The notes under the pieces are model-generated. The model saw only the letters and a list, made by a program, of their open reading frames with translations. It searched no databases and had not been told where the DNA came from. Positions 23,859 to 33,067 of a DNA stretch of 64,000 bases are shown piece by piece. Each line of letters begins with the position of its first letter. Position 1 is the first letter of the stretch. This DNA is from Leptolyngbya sp. Heron Island J (GTDB taxonomy: Bacteria; Cyanobacteriota; Cyanobacteriia; Phormidesmidales; Phormidesmidaceae). The stretch is from positions 62,001 to 126,000 of the forward strand of contig NZ_AWNH01000106.1 of assembly GCF_000482245.1 (NCBI RefSeq), read 5' to 3'. The position numbers were made by a program, and so were the translations under genes.

Positions 23859-24365
23859 TTAGGCAGGGTAAACCTGCAGAAGCTTACCAGCGAGGTAGCC
23901 GTAGCCGATAATGGGCTGGCTGCACTCATGCTTAACAGGACCAACCTGAGCAACCGCGGCTACACCGTATAGACCGGCAGTTAACTCAGCCTCTTCGGGA
24001 GTTCCTTCCCACTTCACTTCATACTCGTAGGTGTCCTTCTTGGTGCAGATGATGACTTCCACATCCTTTTCAGTTGCTTTGCCACCAATACCTTCAAAGG
24101 CGAAACGAACGTGTACTTCGGTGCCCAAACACATGAGCAGAGAAGTCAGTGGGCTCTTGTTAAACTTGACAGTCAAGCTAACGGCGAACTTTTCATTGTT
24201 AGCAACAATGTAAGGAGACTGGGAAGGAGCCACAGAGAACGGAGGTGCAGGAATACCAGCAGTACCGGCGATGACCAAACCGCTCATTTCAAAAAAAGCG
24301 GGGCCCAGAATGTTCTTGGAATAGGTCTCGGTTGCGGAATATTCAGTCAATGGTTGACTAGGCAT
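23859..24365 (-). CDS. Hypothetical protein (168 aa), own transcription unit
   Basis: Not recognised. It is beta-rich and soluble, with no signal peptide or membrane helix: ILGPAFFEMSGLVIAGTAGI, a proline-rich linker (PAPPFSVAPSQSP), then KFAVSLTVKFNKSPLTSLLM, GTEVHVRFAFEGIGGKATEK, YEYEVKWEGTPEEAEL, GLYGVAAVAQVGP and a Gly/Tyr-rich end (IIGYGYLAGKLLQVYP). The GAGG in TGAGGTTACAACA-ATG is a good ribosome site. The gene has its own strong terminator and a long upstream region with a triplicated repeat, which suggests dedicated regulation. Base composition resembles the neighbours. Confidence 0.75.
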   Translation of the reverse strand: MPSQPLTEYSATETYSKNILGPAFFEMSGLVIAGTAGIPAPPFSVAPSQSPYIVANNEKFAVSLTVKFNKSPLTSLLMCLGTEVHVRFAFEGIGGKATEKDVEVIICTKKDTYEYEVKWEGTPEEAELTAGLYGVAAVAQVGPVKHECSQPIIGYGYLAGKLLQVYPA

Positions 24366-24480
24366 TGTTGTAACCTCATATGTGTTTTTTGAGCTGATTT
24401 GCTAATACAATCTCGTGGTTTTATTGGAGTTTGTATTGCTTTTTGCTCAGCACATTCACATCATGCAGTTTTGTTATTCT

Positions 24481-24740
24481 GATGCCATCACCCCGCTGGG
24501 TACTGTTAAAAATTGGCAAAATAATTCAAATATAAATTATCGAACTTCTCTGGTTTTTAAGCATTGAAGGTTGATTTATAAATGTCATCACCCTGCCAGG
24601 TACTATTAGGAATTGACTAAATAACTGGAGCTTTAAATGTCTGATTAATAATGTCTGATCAATCGATTTTGAAGGGTTGAATAATTAATTTATGATTGCC
24701 ATCACCCTGTCGTGTACTGTTGTAAAAACGATCAGTTATT
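24481..24740. repeat. Three degenerate direct repeats upstream of the unknown gene
   Basis: A core of the form TG(C/T)CATCACCC(C/T)G followed by GGTACT(G/A)TT recurs at about 24483, 24583 and 24697, i.e. 100 and 114 bp apart. Copies 2 and 3 are also preceded by similar GAAGG(G)TTGA...ATTTAT segments, so the real unit is about 100 bp. All three are in one orientation, starting 118 bp upstream of the gene's start. Confidence 0.7.
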
Positions 24741-24994
24741 CCACTTATAAGTCAACTATCCTAGGAGTTGACACGTGTTCTCAATCTTCCAATCCAATCA
24801 ATTTACTTAATCACTGCGCGCTGACTATTCGTCATCTTGGGGCACATTATATATCTTTGAAATGTTTGGATGGTAAGACACATTTGACATATCTGCGGTC
24901 GCTGAAATTATCGTAGGAATTCTCTAATTAGTGATATGGCAGATGAAAGTTTGGGTGAAACAATTAAGAGCCCTGAAAGTTTTCTACTTCAGGT

Positions 24995-25018
24995 ATTTTC
25001 TCATTCCTCCGTTCTCAT
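24995..25018 (+). repeat. 24-bp repeat, copy 2
   Basis: ATTTTCTCATTCCTCCGTTC followed by TCAT; differs from the copy at 23718-23741 by one base (C for G at position 8). Direct orientation, 1.28 kb apart. Confidence 0.7.
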
Positions 25019-25067
25019 TCTTCTGGCCTTCGCTATGGCAGCTGTTGCAAAAGTTGTGATGTTATAC

Positions 25068-25101
25068 AAAAAGAGCCCCGGCTTCGACCGAGGCTCTTTT
25101 T
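25068..25101. terminator. Strong bidirectional terminator behind rpmA
   Basis: AAAAAGAGCC (25068-25077) and GGCTCTTTTT (25092-25101) give a 10-bp stem with A- and U-tracts built in on both sides, 47 bp beyond the rpmA stop. Confidence 0.9.
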
Positions 25102-25148
25102 GACAACCGTTAATAGGTTATTGATTAGTGGGGATAGATAGCTTGAAG

Positions 25149-25409
25149 TTAGGCTGTTGCCGGATAGACGCTAACCTTCTTACGACTTTTACCCTTACGC
25201 TCAAAAGTAACTACACCATCCACCAAAGCAAACAGAGTATCATCACTACCGCGACCGACATTCTCACCAGGGTGATACTTAGTTCCACGCTGACGAATAA
25301 TAATATTGCCTGCAATTACAGCCTGGCCACCATACTTTTTGACACCGAGGCGTTTTGCATTAGAGTCGCGACCGTTGCGCGTACTACCAGTACCTTTCTT
25401 ATGAGCCAT
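25149..25409 (-). CDS. rpmA: 50S ribosomal protein L27
   Basis: The 86-residue protein is a textbook L27: [61 protein letters not shown]27 reaches the peptidyl-transferase centre of the large subunit. The N-terminus is already mature-like, without the cleavable extension of Firmicutes. It follows rplU by 60 bp on the same strand in the usual L21-L27 operon and ends at a strong terminator. Confidence 0.98.
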   Translation of the reverse strand: MAHKKGTGSTRNGRDSNAKRLGVKKYGGQAVIAGNIIIRQRGTKYHPGENVGRGSDDTLFALVDGVVTFERKGKSRKKVSVYPATA

Positions 25410-25469
25410 TAATTAAACCTCCATGGTTACCTAAGTATAAACTGTCTCACTGACGCTTACCTTAGCGCT

Positions 25470-25838
25470 CTATTCTTCTTCGCTGACAGCAGCAGGGACA
25501 TCTTCTGCAGTAATTGTTTTACCGCCGATGTTGATGGAATCAATCATCAGACGAGTGAGTTCCTGACGATGCCCTCGCTTTTTACGAGTCTTTTTCTTAG
25601 GCTTCATTTTATAAACGATCACCTTTTTACCTCGTAAATGACGCACTACAGTCCCACTCACGCTAGCGCCCTCTAATAGGGGCTGGCCAATGCTAGTGTC
25701 GTCACCATCTTGTACCAGCAAAACCTTATCGATAGTGATGCTGGAGTCTTCTTCAACTGCCAGACGATTAATATCGTAAAAGCGACCGGGTTCCACACGC
25801 AGCTGAGTGCCACTCGCTTCAATAATTGCGTATACCAT
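25470..25838 (-). CDS. rplU: 50S ribosomal protein L21
   Basis: The 122-residue protein carries the L21 signatures MVYAIIEASGTQLRVEPGRF, VLLVQDGDDTSIGQPLLEGA and VIVYKMKPKKKTRKKRGHRQ. L21 binds 23S rRNA domain VI. A ~20-residue acidic C-terminal tail (ITAEDVPAAVSEEE) extends it beyond the ~103-residue E. coli protein, as usual in cyanobacteria. The start is preceded by AAAGGAG. It is the first gene of the rplU-rpmA operon, with 220 bp to the divergent hydrolase. Confidence 0.98.
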   Translation of the reverse strand: MVYAIIEASGTQLRVEPGRFYDINRLAVEEDSSITIDKVLLVQDGDDTSIGQPLLEGASVSGTVVRHLRGKKVIVYKMKPKKKTRKKRGHRQELTRLMIDSINIGGKTITAEDVPAAVSEEE

Positions 25839-26058
25839 TTGCTCTCCTTTGCCGTACAGGTAGCAGTTATTGCTTCAAACCTGGTCCGAGCAGATTTTTT
25901 GCACAGAATCTAATCATCGTTAATTTGGGTAGAGGCTGTCAAGGTAAAAATATAGTTTTTGATATACTGCCCTATCGTTGGTTTCGTCCTGATTGCTGGT
26001 GGAGCACGTGTTTTAAGTAGGTAAATACTGTTTCCCATAGGCGAGGAAATTCAGATAT

Positions 26059-27072
26059 ATGTCAGACCTACTGATGTTGATGGCGCAGCTAACCGCTTCA
26101 GAACCGCTCAGCGGTCCGAACCCAGACGCTGATATTGCGCCGATGGCTCAAGCGGCTGTGGATGCGGCTAGTCGGATTGAGCAGTTGGTGCCTCAACCAT
26201 CAGTACAAGGAGATATGGCGCTGGCACCCGAATTTTCCAGAGAAGTGGCGGCTCGACAGCGGCAAAAACTGTTACGCCTGCAGCAAACTGCTCGTCGCCC
26301 TGAACCAACGGCCTATGCGACTACTCCTCGGGCCCTGGAGGTAGCGCGTCGCCGGGTGACGGCGGCAGTGGGGCCGAAGCCGGTGAGTGGGCCACAGCTG
26401 TTTGAACAACGCTGGGCCGCGTTGCAATCTGGCTCGCTCTACACTCGGGTAGCACCCGATAGCTTTTACACCCAATGGTCTAAAGCTACATATCAGCCGA
26501 CTTATGACGAATGGCAGGGTTTACTGAAACGGGAAGCTGATGCGATCGCATCCGGTCAGGGCAGTAATCGCCTCACCGTTGTCATTGGCGATTCCCTCAG
26601 CATGTGGCTGCCTCCTGAGCTGTTACCTCGCGATCGCTTCTGGCTCAACCAGGGGATCTCCGGCGACACAACCGACGGCATTCTCAAACGCCTGTCCGCC
26701 TTCGCCAACACCAACCCCGATACCATTCACCTAATGGCTGGTGTTAACGATCTTAAAAATGGGGCTAGCGACCATGAAATCTTGACTAACCTCAACCAGA
26801 TCATGGCCCGACTACGACAGCAGCATCCCTATGCCCGCGTCGTCGTCCATTCTATTTTGCCAACCCGTTGGGAAAATATTCCTAGCGATCGCGTTCGTGC
26901 CCTCAACACCCAGATCGCACAGCTCACAGACTACCACCAGCTCGATTATCTAGATTTACATCCCAGTTTTAGCAATGATACCGGGAACCTGCGCCAGGAA
27001 CTCACCACCGACGGTCTACATCTCAACCGTTTGGGCTATCAAGTTTGGCAGCTAGCGTTGCTGGAGGTGTAG
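26059..27072 (+). CDS. SGNH/GDSL-family hydrolase
   Basis: This is a 337-residue esterase/lipase-like protein. Residues 1-170 are a variable region, Ala/Pro/Gln-rich at first, with no clear signal peptide. The SGNH domain then follows with all blocks: VIGDSLSMWL (Ser), NQGISGDTTDGI (Gly), MAGVNDLKNG (Asn) and DGLHLNRLGYQVW (Asp-His). Candidate activities are esterase or acyl-hydrolase; the substrate is not predictable. GAGG lies 12 bp before the start. It is divergent from rplU and followed by the amidase gene 103 bp downstream. Confidence 0.88.
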   Translation: MSDLLMLMAQLTASEPLSGPNPDADIAPMAQAAVDAASRIEQLVPQPSVQGDMALAPEFSREVAARQRQKLLRLQQTARRPEPTAYATTPRALEVARRRVTAAVGPKPVSGPQLFEQRWAALQSGSLYTRVAPDSFYTQWSKATYQPTYDEWQGLLKREADAIASGQGSNRLTVVIGDSLSMWLPPELLPRDRFWLNQGISGDTTDGILKRLSAFANTNPDTIHLMAGVNDLKNGASDHEILTNLNQIMARLRQQHPYARVVVHSILPTRWENIPSDRVRALNTQIAQLTDYHQLDYLDLHPSFSNDTGNLRQELTTDGLHLNRLGYQVWQLALLEV

Positions 27073-27175
27073 GCCAGGTATCAAAACAGACCGAGACCCT
27101 AAAAAGGCGCTTCCCAACTGACCAATTCGCCCCGTAAAATATAGGGCCAAGGTCAAACTTACTAGTAGTGCCCAC

Positions 27176-27988
27176 ATGAAATCTTATCTGGCTGCAGCGC
27201 TGCAGATGACCAGCGTACCTGACCTGGGAAAAAACCTTACCCAGGCAGAGGAGCTGATTGACCTCGCCGTTCGTCGTGGAGCCGAGTATATTACTCTGCC
27301 TGAAAACTTTTCCTTTTTGGGAGATGAAGCCGGTAAGTTAGCCCAAGCAGCTGAAATTTGCGCTGCCAGTGAAAAATTTCTCAAGACCATGGCCCAGCGC
27401 TATCAGGTGACCCTCTTAGGCGGTGGCTACCCTGTGCCGACAAAAGACAATCGGGTCTACAACACAGCCCTATTAGTTGACCCCAATGGCAACGTATTGC
27501 TGCGCTACGAAAAGGTGCATCTCTTTGATGTCAATCTCCCCGATGGCAACACCTATCAAGAGTCCGCCACCGTAACCTCGGGACACCAGCTACCATCCGT
27601 GTTTCAGACATCTAACCTGGGCACCCTGGGCATCTCTGTTTGCTATGACGTACGTTTCCCAGAGCTGTATCGGCATCTATCTCAGCTAGGGGCAGAAGTG
27701 ATTACTGTGCCTGCTGCTTTTACCGCATATACAGGTAAAGACCATTGGCAGGTGCTCTTACAGGCCAGAGCGATTGAAAATACCTGCTATATCATTGCGC
27801 CTGCCCAAACCGGATTCCACAACAATATTCGCCAATCCCACGGCCATGCCATGATTGTTGATCCCTGGGGGATTGTGTTGGCCGATGCTGGCCAGGACGT
27901 CGGCATGGCCATCGCTGAAATCACCCCGTCGCGGCTCGGACAAGTCCGCCAGCAGATGCCGTCTTTAAACCATCGGGTATTTGCATAG
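27176..27988 (+). CDS. Nitrilase-superfamily amidase (Nit/NitA-like)
   Basis: The 270-residue carbon-nitrogen hydrolase has the Glu-Lys-Cys triad visible: LPENFSFLG (Glu), RYEKVHLFDV (Lys) and SVCYDVRFPELYR (Cys). VHLFDVNLPDG and the C-terminal HGHAMIVDPWG are typical of the Nit1/Nit2 branch, whose known role is hydrolysis of deaminated glutathione, a metabolite-repair reaction; plain omega-amidase is the alternative. Cytoplasmic. It is a single gene. Confidence 0.9.
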   Translation: MKSYLAAALQMTSVPDLGKNLTQAEELIDLAVRRGAEYITLPENFSFLGDEAGKLAQAAEICAASEKFLKTMAQRYQVTLLGGGYPVPTKDNRVYNTALLVDPNGNVLLRYEKVHLFDVNLPDGNTYQESATVTSGHQLPSVFQTSNLGTLGISVCYDVRFPELYRHLSQLGAEVITVPAAFTAYTGKDHWQVLLQARAIENTCYIIAPAQTGFHNNIRQSHGHAMIVDPWGIVLADAGQDVGMAIAEITPSRLGQVRQQMPSLNHRVFA

Positions 27989-28139
27989 AGCCCAGATGAC
28001 ACTTCGCAGGAATAGGTCAAAGCAACACCAAAAGTGTGAATTTTTCCTTAAAAAAAGGGATAAACCTGAGCTTAATGAGCTAATGGCATCGAGCTATCTC
28101 ATGTAGAGTAAACAGGATAAGTAAATTTCTACGGTTCAT

Positions 28140-29558
28140 ATGAGCGACATAACCGGAGTGCTGTCAGTCCTAGAAAGCAGTACGTTTTTATTAGCTGAGG
28201 TGAACGAAGCTGAGCTAGGGCCGTTGATCTTGGCCAGTGTGCTGCTCAGTTTAATTGTTATTTATTTAGCAGCCAAACTGGGTGGCGAACTTTGTGCCCG
28301 AGTTAATTTGCCATCTGTTTTAGGTGAACTCGTAGGTGGCGTCATTGTTGGTGTTTCGGTCCTAAATCTGATCGTTTTTCCTGAGGGGGCTGAGCCGGTC
28401 CACTCAGTGCTCATGGACTTTGTCCAACTAACTGCCCATTTAGATGCAGACGCGTTACTGGCCGTTTTTAACGGCGAAAGTGAAGTGATTTCGGTGTTAG
28501 CCGAAATCGGTGTCATTATTCTGCTATTTGAAATTGGGTTAGAGTCTGACCTCAAAGAATTGATTCGTGTTGGCCCCCAGGCCGCAGTAGTGGCAGTAGT
28601 GGGTGTGGTTGTCCCCTTTGTTGCGGGTACGGTTGGGCTAATTGCCCTGTTTAATGTGGCTACGATTCCAGCCGTATTTGCAGGTGCTGCACTGACTGCA
28701 ACCAGTATCGGCATTACTGCCAAGGTTTTGGCCGAGCTGCAAACCCTAAGTTCTCGTGAAGGGCAAATCATTATTGGTGCGGCTGTCCTTGACGATGTTT
28801 TAGGCATTATTGTCCTGGCTGTTGTAGCCAGCCTTGCTAAGACCGGTGAAATCGAGATCAGCAACGTTCTTTTGCTGATTGTTGGCGCAGCCGTATTTTT
28901 AGTCGGTTCCATCCTCATCGGGCGATTGCTCAGTCCGCTATTTGTCAGTCTTGTGGACAATATGCAAACCCGTGGTCAGGTACTGATTAGTTCCTTGGTG
29001 TTTGCATTTGTGCTGTCCTACATTGCGGCTGCCATTCAGCTAGAGGCTATCCTGGGTGCGTTTGCCGCTGGCCTGATTTTGGCTGAAACTACTAAGCGCA
29101 AAGAGTTAGAAGAGCAAATCAGTCCGATTGCTGATATGTTAGTGCCCGTATTTTTTGTCACTGTTGGTGCCCATACAGACATTAGCGTGCTTAATCCGCT
29201 GAACCCAGATAACCGGGAAGGATTGATCATTGCCTCCTTTTTGGTTGTCGTTGCCATCATTGGTAAAGTCATTACCGGGTTTACGGTTTTTGGCCAAGAC
29301 GGTATTAATCGACTGGCCATTGGCGTTGGTATGATTCCTCGGGGCGAAGTGGGACTAGTATTTGCTGGGGTTGGTGCAGCTAGCGGTGTGCTTTCAGAAT
29401 CCTTAGACGCCGCCATTATTGTCATGGTCATTTTTACGACATTTGTAGCGCCGCCACTGCTGCGTATTGTCTTTAATACTGATGATGATGATGATCCCAA
29501 CTGTCCTACTGACGCAAAAGCCCCTCAGGAAATGGCTGAGGCAGCAGCAACAGACTAG
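28140..29558 (+). CDS. Na+/H+ antiporter, CPA2 family (NapA/NhaS3-like)
   Basis: This 472-residue protein has about 12 hydrophobic segments. The conserved Asp pair of CPA2 antiporters is in IIGAAVLDDVLGIIVLAVVA, and FEIGLESDLKEL and IQLEAILGAFAAGLILAET are family hallmarks. The C-terminus is short and acidic (TDDDDDPN), without a TrkA-N/RCK domain, which separates it from KefB-type K+ systems. In Synechocystis the closest type, NhaS3, is essential and located in thylakoids; that assignment here rests on overall resemblance. Confidence 0.88.
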   Translation: MSDITGVLSVLESSTFLLAEVNEAELGPLILASVLLSLIVIYLAAKLGGELCARVNLPSVLGELVGGVIVGVSVLNLIVFPEGAEPVHSVLMDFVQLTAHLDADALLAVFNGESEVISVLAEIGVIILLFEIGLESDLKELIRVGPQAAVVAVVGVVVPFVAGTVGLIALFNVATIPAVFAGAALTATSIGITAKVLAELQTLSSREGQIIIGAAVLDDVLGIIVLAVVASLAKTGEIEISNVLLLIVGAAVFLVGSILIGRLLSPLFVSLVDNMQTRGQVLISSLVFAFVLSYIAAAIQLEAILGAFAAGLILAETTKRKELEEQISPIADMLVPVFFVTVGAHTDISVLNPLNPDNREGLIIASFLVVVAIIGKVITGFTVFGQDGINRLAIGVGMIPRGEVGLVFAGVGAASGVLSESLDAAIIVMVIFTTFVAPPLLRIVFNTDDDDDPNCPTDAKAPQEMAEAAATD

Positions 29559-30046
29559 TTCATCGGCCCGATAGCAGTTGATAGCGCCATCAGCTCACTA
29601 TGAGCGAGGCGCTAATTTGGCAATGCCCAGGTGCTTTAGGTAATTTATCTATTCCTGCTAATATCTCCAAACGATTGGAGAGGCGACCGTTGACGCGGGC
29701 TAGCTAGTGGGGAATGAAGATTAATGCGATCTGACTGGACTAATGATTGCGGATCGGAAGACCCGTCTAAATTTCTCTGATAAAAATAGATGCGATCTGT
29801 AAAAAATTAGTTGGGTTCAGCTATGATGCGAGCCAACTGGAAGGGGCGACGTTTGTAGCGCCCGATATTGGTCGATATTTATCCAAGGTCAGCCCTTGAC
29901 CTGAGGTGTTTCACCCGTTAGATAAGTCATTCTAAATCCGAAGTTACGTCTTCTTGCTTAAAAGTTTTGTGTGAAACTAAAATCTGGCAAAAATCCGACT
30001 AAACTCTAAGCAACGTAAAATAGCTAATTTAGTAAGCGTCTTCCCC
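29559..30046. other. 488-bp intergenic region before murI
   Basis: It contains a small hairpin TCTCCAA-ACGA-TTGGAGA (29664-29681). An imperfect repeat occurs near 29675 and 29838 (TGGA, two purines, GGCGAC..GTT), and ATGCGATCTG is present twice. None matches a known RNA, and no coding frame is convincing. Confidence 0.45.
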
Positions 30047-30892
30047 ATGGCAAAAATCCTTCAGATGCCCACTCAAACCGGTAAAATTGGTGTTTTTGAC
30101 AGCGGTGTTGGGGGATTGACGGTATTACGGGAGATTATGGCCCATCTCCCAGCTGAATCTTTGCTGTACTTTGGCGATACTGCCCGTGTGCCCTATGGCG
30201 ATCGCACTCAGGCGGAGTTACTCAGGTTTGTGCGGGAAATTATTACCTGGATGCAAGGCCAGGGCGTCAAGATGGTGGTGATGGCCTGCAATACGAGTTC
30301 AGCCTTAGCGTTGGAAATCGTCCAGGCGGAGTTTGACTTGCCGATTTTGGGGATTATTTTGCCAGGGGCGCGAGCGGCTGCTAAAGCTGGACGGCGGATT
30401 GGGGTGATTTCGACGGTAGCGACTGCTCAGAGCAACGCTTACAAGCAAGCGATTCTAGAAGCGTCATCCAATTCCCAGGTCTGGCAGGTGGGCTGTCCTG
30501 ATTTTGTGCCACTGATTGAGAAAAGCCGCATTGATGATCCCTACACACGAGCGGTGGCAACGGATTACCTCAAGCCTTTGATGGCTGCCAATATTGACAC
30601 TCTGGTCTATGGCTGCACTCACTATCCACACCTGGCACCGCTCATGAATCAGATTTTGCCGTCGTCAATTACGGTGATTAATCCGGCGAGTTTTTTGGTG
30701 ACTGCTATGACTAAGGAGTTGGATCTATTGGGGCTACGTAGTAATCAATCAAAGTCACAAATTGATTTTTATGTCAGCGGCGATCCGGCTCAATTTGCTC
30801 AGGTCTCCAGCCAGTGGTTGGGCTTTACCCCCGATGTTAAACCAGTAAGTTTGGCTGTGTTAGAAGGACTTGCGATCGCACAGTCCTTCTAA
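30047..30892 (+). CDS. murI: Glutamate racemase
   Basis: This 281-residue enzyme makes D-glutamate for peptidoglycan. The two catalytic cysteines are in VVMACNTSSALALE and LVYGCTHYPHLAPL; the N-terminal GVFDSGVGGLTVL and YFGDTARVPYG loops are also conserved. The start could be the ATG at 30047 or the one at 30065, the latter giving a more usual N-terminus. Single gene with HIP1 sites within, normal composition. Confidence 0.97.
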   Translation: MAKILQMPTQTGKIGVFDSGVGGLTVLREIMAHLPAESLLYFGDTARVPYGDRTQAELLRFVREIITWMQGQGVKMVVMACNTSSALALEIVQAEFDLPILGIILPGARAAAKAGRRIGVISTVATAQSNAYKQAILEASSNSQVWQVGCPDFVPLIEKSRIDDPYTRAVATDYLKPLMAANIDTLVYGCTHYPHLAPLMNQILPSSITVINPASFLVTAMTKELDLLGLRSNQSKSQIDFYVSGDPAQFAQVSSQWLGFTPDVKPVSLAVLEGLAIAQSF

Positions 30893-31020
30893 CACCAAAT
30901 CCGAATTCAGTAACCCTGATGGAAAATGGATAACTCTGTAGGGGCAATCCCTTGTGGTTGCCCTGGGATATCGGGGTCAGGTAACCAGGATTTCGTCAAT
31001 TGCCCTATTCACAAATATAA

Positions 31021-31053
31021 GACTCAAGCCCCCTCAACTTAGAGGCTTAAGTC
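31021..31053 (-). terminator. Terminator of the 3'-nucleotidase gene
   Basis: GACTCAAGCC (31021-31030) and GGCTTAAGTC (31044-31053) form a 10-bp stem with one G-U pair; on the minus strand it is followed by TTATATTTGTG. It lies 23 bp after the stop. Confidence 0.6.
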
Positions 31054-31075
31054 TCGCTTCAAATTGATTTTGATA

Positions 31076-32029
31076 TTAGCTAGCCAGGACCGCCAAGACC
31101 TTGTCGTGAATTTCGCCATTGCTGACAACGACGCCCTGGGTATCCACGAAGCGAGGCTCCTTGGAAAAATCCAAAGTCTTACCGTGCATATCGGTAACCT
31201 TGCCACCAGCTTCTTCGGTCACCAATACCCCCGCCGCATGATCCCAGATCTTTTCGCGATATCCAGGATACTTGGGAGAGGGTAGCCGCAGATAAAGAAC
31301 AGCGTTACCCGAGGCGACTGTGCCGTATTTCGCCTGGCTATCCATGCGAATGGCTGCAGTGGTGATGCCTGCTGCCTGGGCGATGCGGGCGTGGAGTTCT
31401 TGATCACTGTGGGCCACGCTTTCTACAAAGCGGAAGTTTTCAGCATCTGTAGAAGAGGTAACCGAGATTTTCTCAGGATTGCTGCCATCCATGTCCATCA
31501 TCATGGCTCCTTCCCCCCGAACTGCCACAAACAAGATGCCAGCACGACCATTTAACTTCAGGGCCGGACATCCCAACACACCGACCTTGAGATCACCGTC
31601 TTCCACCATGGCCAGGGCAACTGCATACTGGTCACCGCGCAAAAATCCCTTGGTGCCATCAATTGGGTCCAGGGTCCAATAGCGAGGGCTGACATCGCCG
31701 TTGCCCTGGTCAATCCAGCCTGGAATCTGGTCGTTGGTTGCATCAGGAATAACCGCTTTTACATAGTTGGTGACCTGGGCCAGACGCGGAGCCATTTCTG
31801 GTGTTCTTAAATCGTCAGCATCTTCTTCACCTACGATCGGGTCGTTAGGAAATGCATCTTTGAGCATTTTGCAAACAATTGCCTGGGCCCCAAAGTCAGC
31901 TACCGTCACCGGACTCTTGTCAGATTTTTCAATCGCTTCAGGGACCATTTCAGCTCGTACTTTCTCACATACGATGGCGGCAGCTTGTACGGCTGCGATC
32001 GCAATTTCCTTTTCCTTTTCGTAGGCCAT
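31076..32029 (-). CDS. 3'(2'),5'-bisphosphate nucleotidase (HAL2/CysQ-like)
   Basis: This 317-residue member of the Li+-sensitive phosphatase superfamily has the metal sites IVGEEDADDL, WTLDPIDGTKGFLRGDQYAV and the C-terminal KIWDHAAGVLVTEEAGGKVT. WTLDPIDGTKGF with the ~40-residue insert before it (YVKAVIPDATNDQIPGW) fits HAL2-type enzymes, which remove the 3' phosphate from PAP formed in sulfate assimilation, rather than inositol monophosphatases. Cytoplasmic. Strand-mate of the PfkB kinase gene upstream, 112 bp apart. Confidence 0.9.
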   Translation of the reverse strand: MAYEKEKEIAIAAVQAAAIVCEKVRAEMVPEAIEKSDKSPVTVADFGAQAIVCKMLKDAFPNDPIVGEEDADDLRTPEMAPRLAQVTNYVKAVIPDATNDQIPGWIDQGNGDVSPRYWTLDPIDGTKGFLRGDQYAVALAMVEDGDLKVGVLGCPALKLNGRAGILFVAVRGEGAMMMDMDGSNPEKISVTSSTDAENFRFVESVAHSDQELHARIAQAAGITTAAIRMDSQAKYGTVASGNAVLYLRLPSPKYPGYREKIWDHAAGVLVTEEAGGKVTDMHGKTLDFSKEPRFVDTQGVVVSNGEIHDKVLAVLAS

Positions 32030-32141
32030 AGTAATAACGATAAAAATTCAACAAAAAGCTTAGAAGATTCCCTGTACAGTCTACTGAACCGCACCAATAT
32101 CCTCAGCAGAGAATCGATAAATTTGTCTGGATGCTGTGGCT

Positions 32142-32981
32142 CTAGTTATAGTCAGCGATCCAGCTACGAGTGCCAAAATATTGACAGCTAAAGCTAGCGA
32201 TTGCACTGGCTTGAGCTAAAGCCGCTGGAAAGTCACCGGCCCAGATGTGGCAAAACGCTCCATGAAAAATATCTCCGGCACCCAGGGTGTCAACAACCGT
32301 TGTTGCCGGGACTGGTAGTTCTCCTAGCTGCCCCCGGTCACTAAAAACAATCGGCTGCTCACCGTGGGTAATGGCAATATAAGGAATTCCCAGGCTTTGC
32401 AAGTAGGTCAATGCCTGCTGGCCATTCGGCGGATGAAAGTTAGCCGATGCAATTACTACTGTGGCCAGAGACAGCACCTGATCAAACCCCGCCTTCCAGC
32501 TACCCGCATCTACAACCACAGGAATCCCTAACGAACTAGCGGCCTTCGCGATCTGTTGCCCCAGAGCCATTTGATGCCCATCCACCAGCACCACATGGAT
32601 ATCATTCGTCAGATCTACCGACTGATGCTCTACCTGGAGTCCCACCGCGTTTAGCGATATCACCGCACGTTCCCCCGAGTCTTGAGACACAACAATTGAG
32701 GAAATCGGCGGTGGCTCCTGCCGCTGGGGTGTCAAATCGACAATGCTCACCCCGACTTTGGCCATATCTTCCCGCAGCAGCGTCGTGATGGGATGTTGTC
32801 CTACTGCTGCTGTTACTGTTGCCCGGCCTCCCAGGGCTGCAAAGGCAACGGCTGCATTAGTGGCTGGCCCTCCCGCTGCCATCATGGCTGCTGCGGCTAC
32901 TAGTTTTTCATTTGCCTGAGGCGGTCGCTGTGCTTGATAGATACAATCAAGGGTCATAAGACCCACAAAGAGTCCACGCAT
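32142..32981 (-). CDS. PfkB-family sugar kinase
   Basis: This 279-residue ribokinase-like kinase has an N-terminal GLMTLDCIYQAQRPPQANEK, the first signature AAGGPATNAAVAFAALGGRA and the second signature DTLGAGDIFHGAFCHIWAGD with the catalytic Asp. It is shorter than ribokinase (~305). The substrate cannot be told: sugar, nucleoside or sugar alcohol are all possible in this family. It is followed on the same strand by the 3'-nucleotidase gene. Confidence 0.88.
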   Translation of the reverse strand: MRGLFVGLMTLDCIYQAQRPPQANEKLVAAAAMMAAGGPATNAAVAFAALGGRATVTAAVGQHPITTLLREDMAKVGVSIVDLTPQRQEPPPISSIVVSQDSGERAVISLNAVGLQVEHQSVDLTNDIHVVLVDGHQMALGQQIAKAASSLGIPVVVDAGSWKAGFDQVLSLATVVIASANFHPPNGQQALTYLQSLGIPYIAITHGEQPIVFSDRGQLGELPVPATTVVDTLGAGDIFHGAFCHIWAGDFPAALAQASAIASFSCQYFGTRSWIADYN

Positions 32982-33067
32982 TAAAAATGTTAGTGTTTTT
33001 TCAATCTGAATTATTAGAGCTAACTAATGTCAGTACAGGTTAAGAGCTTATTTGAGACTTCTGAACG

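Larger units (their letters stand above)
24366..25148. other. 783-bp region without a supported gene
   Basis: It holds, in order, the promoter/leader of the unknown gene, the three ~100-bp repeats, the second 24-bp repeat copy and the rpmA-side terminator. The reading frames present (a 74-codon one at 24692 and a 55-codon one at 24936) are not credible genes: they run through the repeats or the terminator. Confidence 0.6.

Noticed and set aside
24692-24916. A 74-codon frame on the plus strand
   Set aside because: It begins inside the third copy of the intergenic repeat, has biased low-complexity composition and no ribosome-binding site.
24936-25103. A 55-codon frame with a hydrophobic segment (SSVLILLAFAMAAVAKVVML), possible small membrane protein
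   Set aside because: No ribosome-binding site, it contains one copy of the 24-bp repeat and its last ten codons are the terminator stem, so the frame is most likely accidental.
28262-28960. Long open frame antisense to the antiporter gene (over 200 codons)
   Set aside because: Its composition (Thr, Pro, Ser-rich, no domain) is what the antisense of a hydrophobic, Val/Ala/Ile-rich membrane protein gives; the antiporter is certain.
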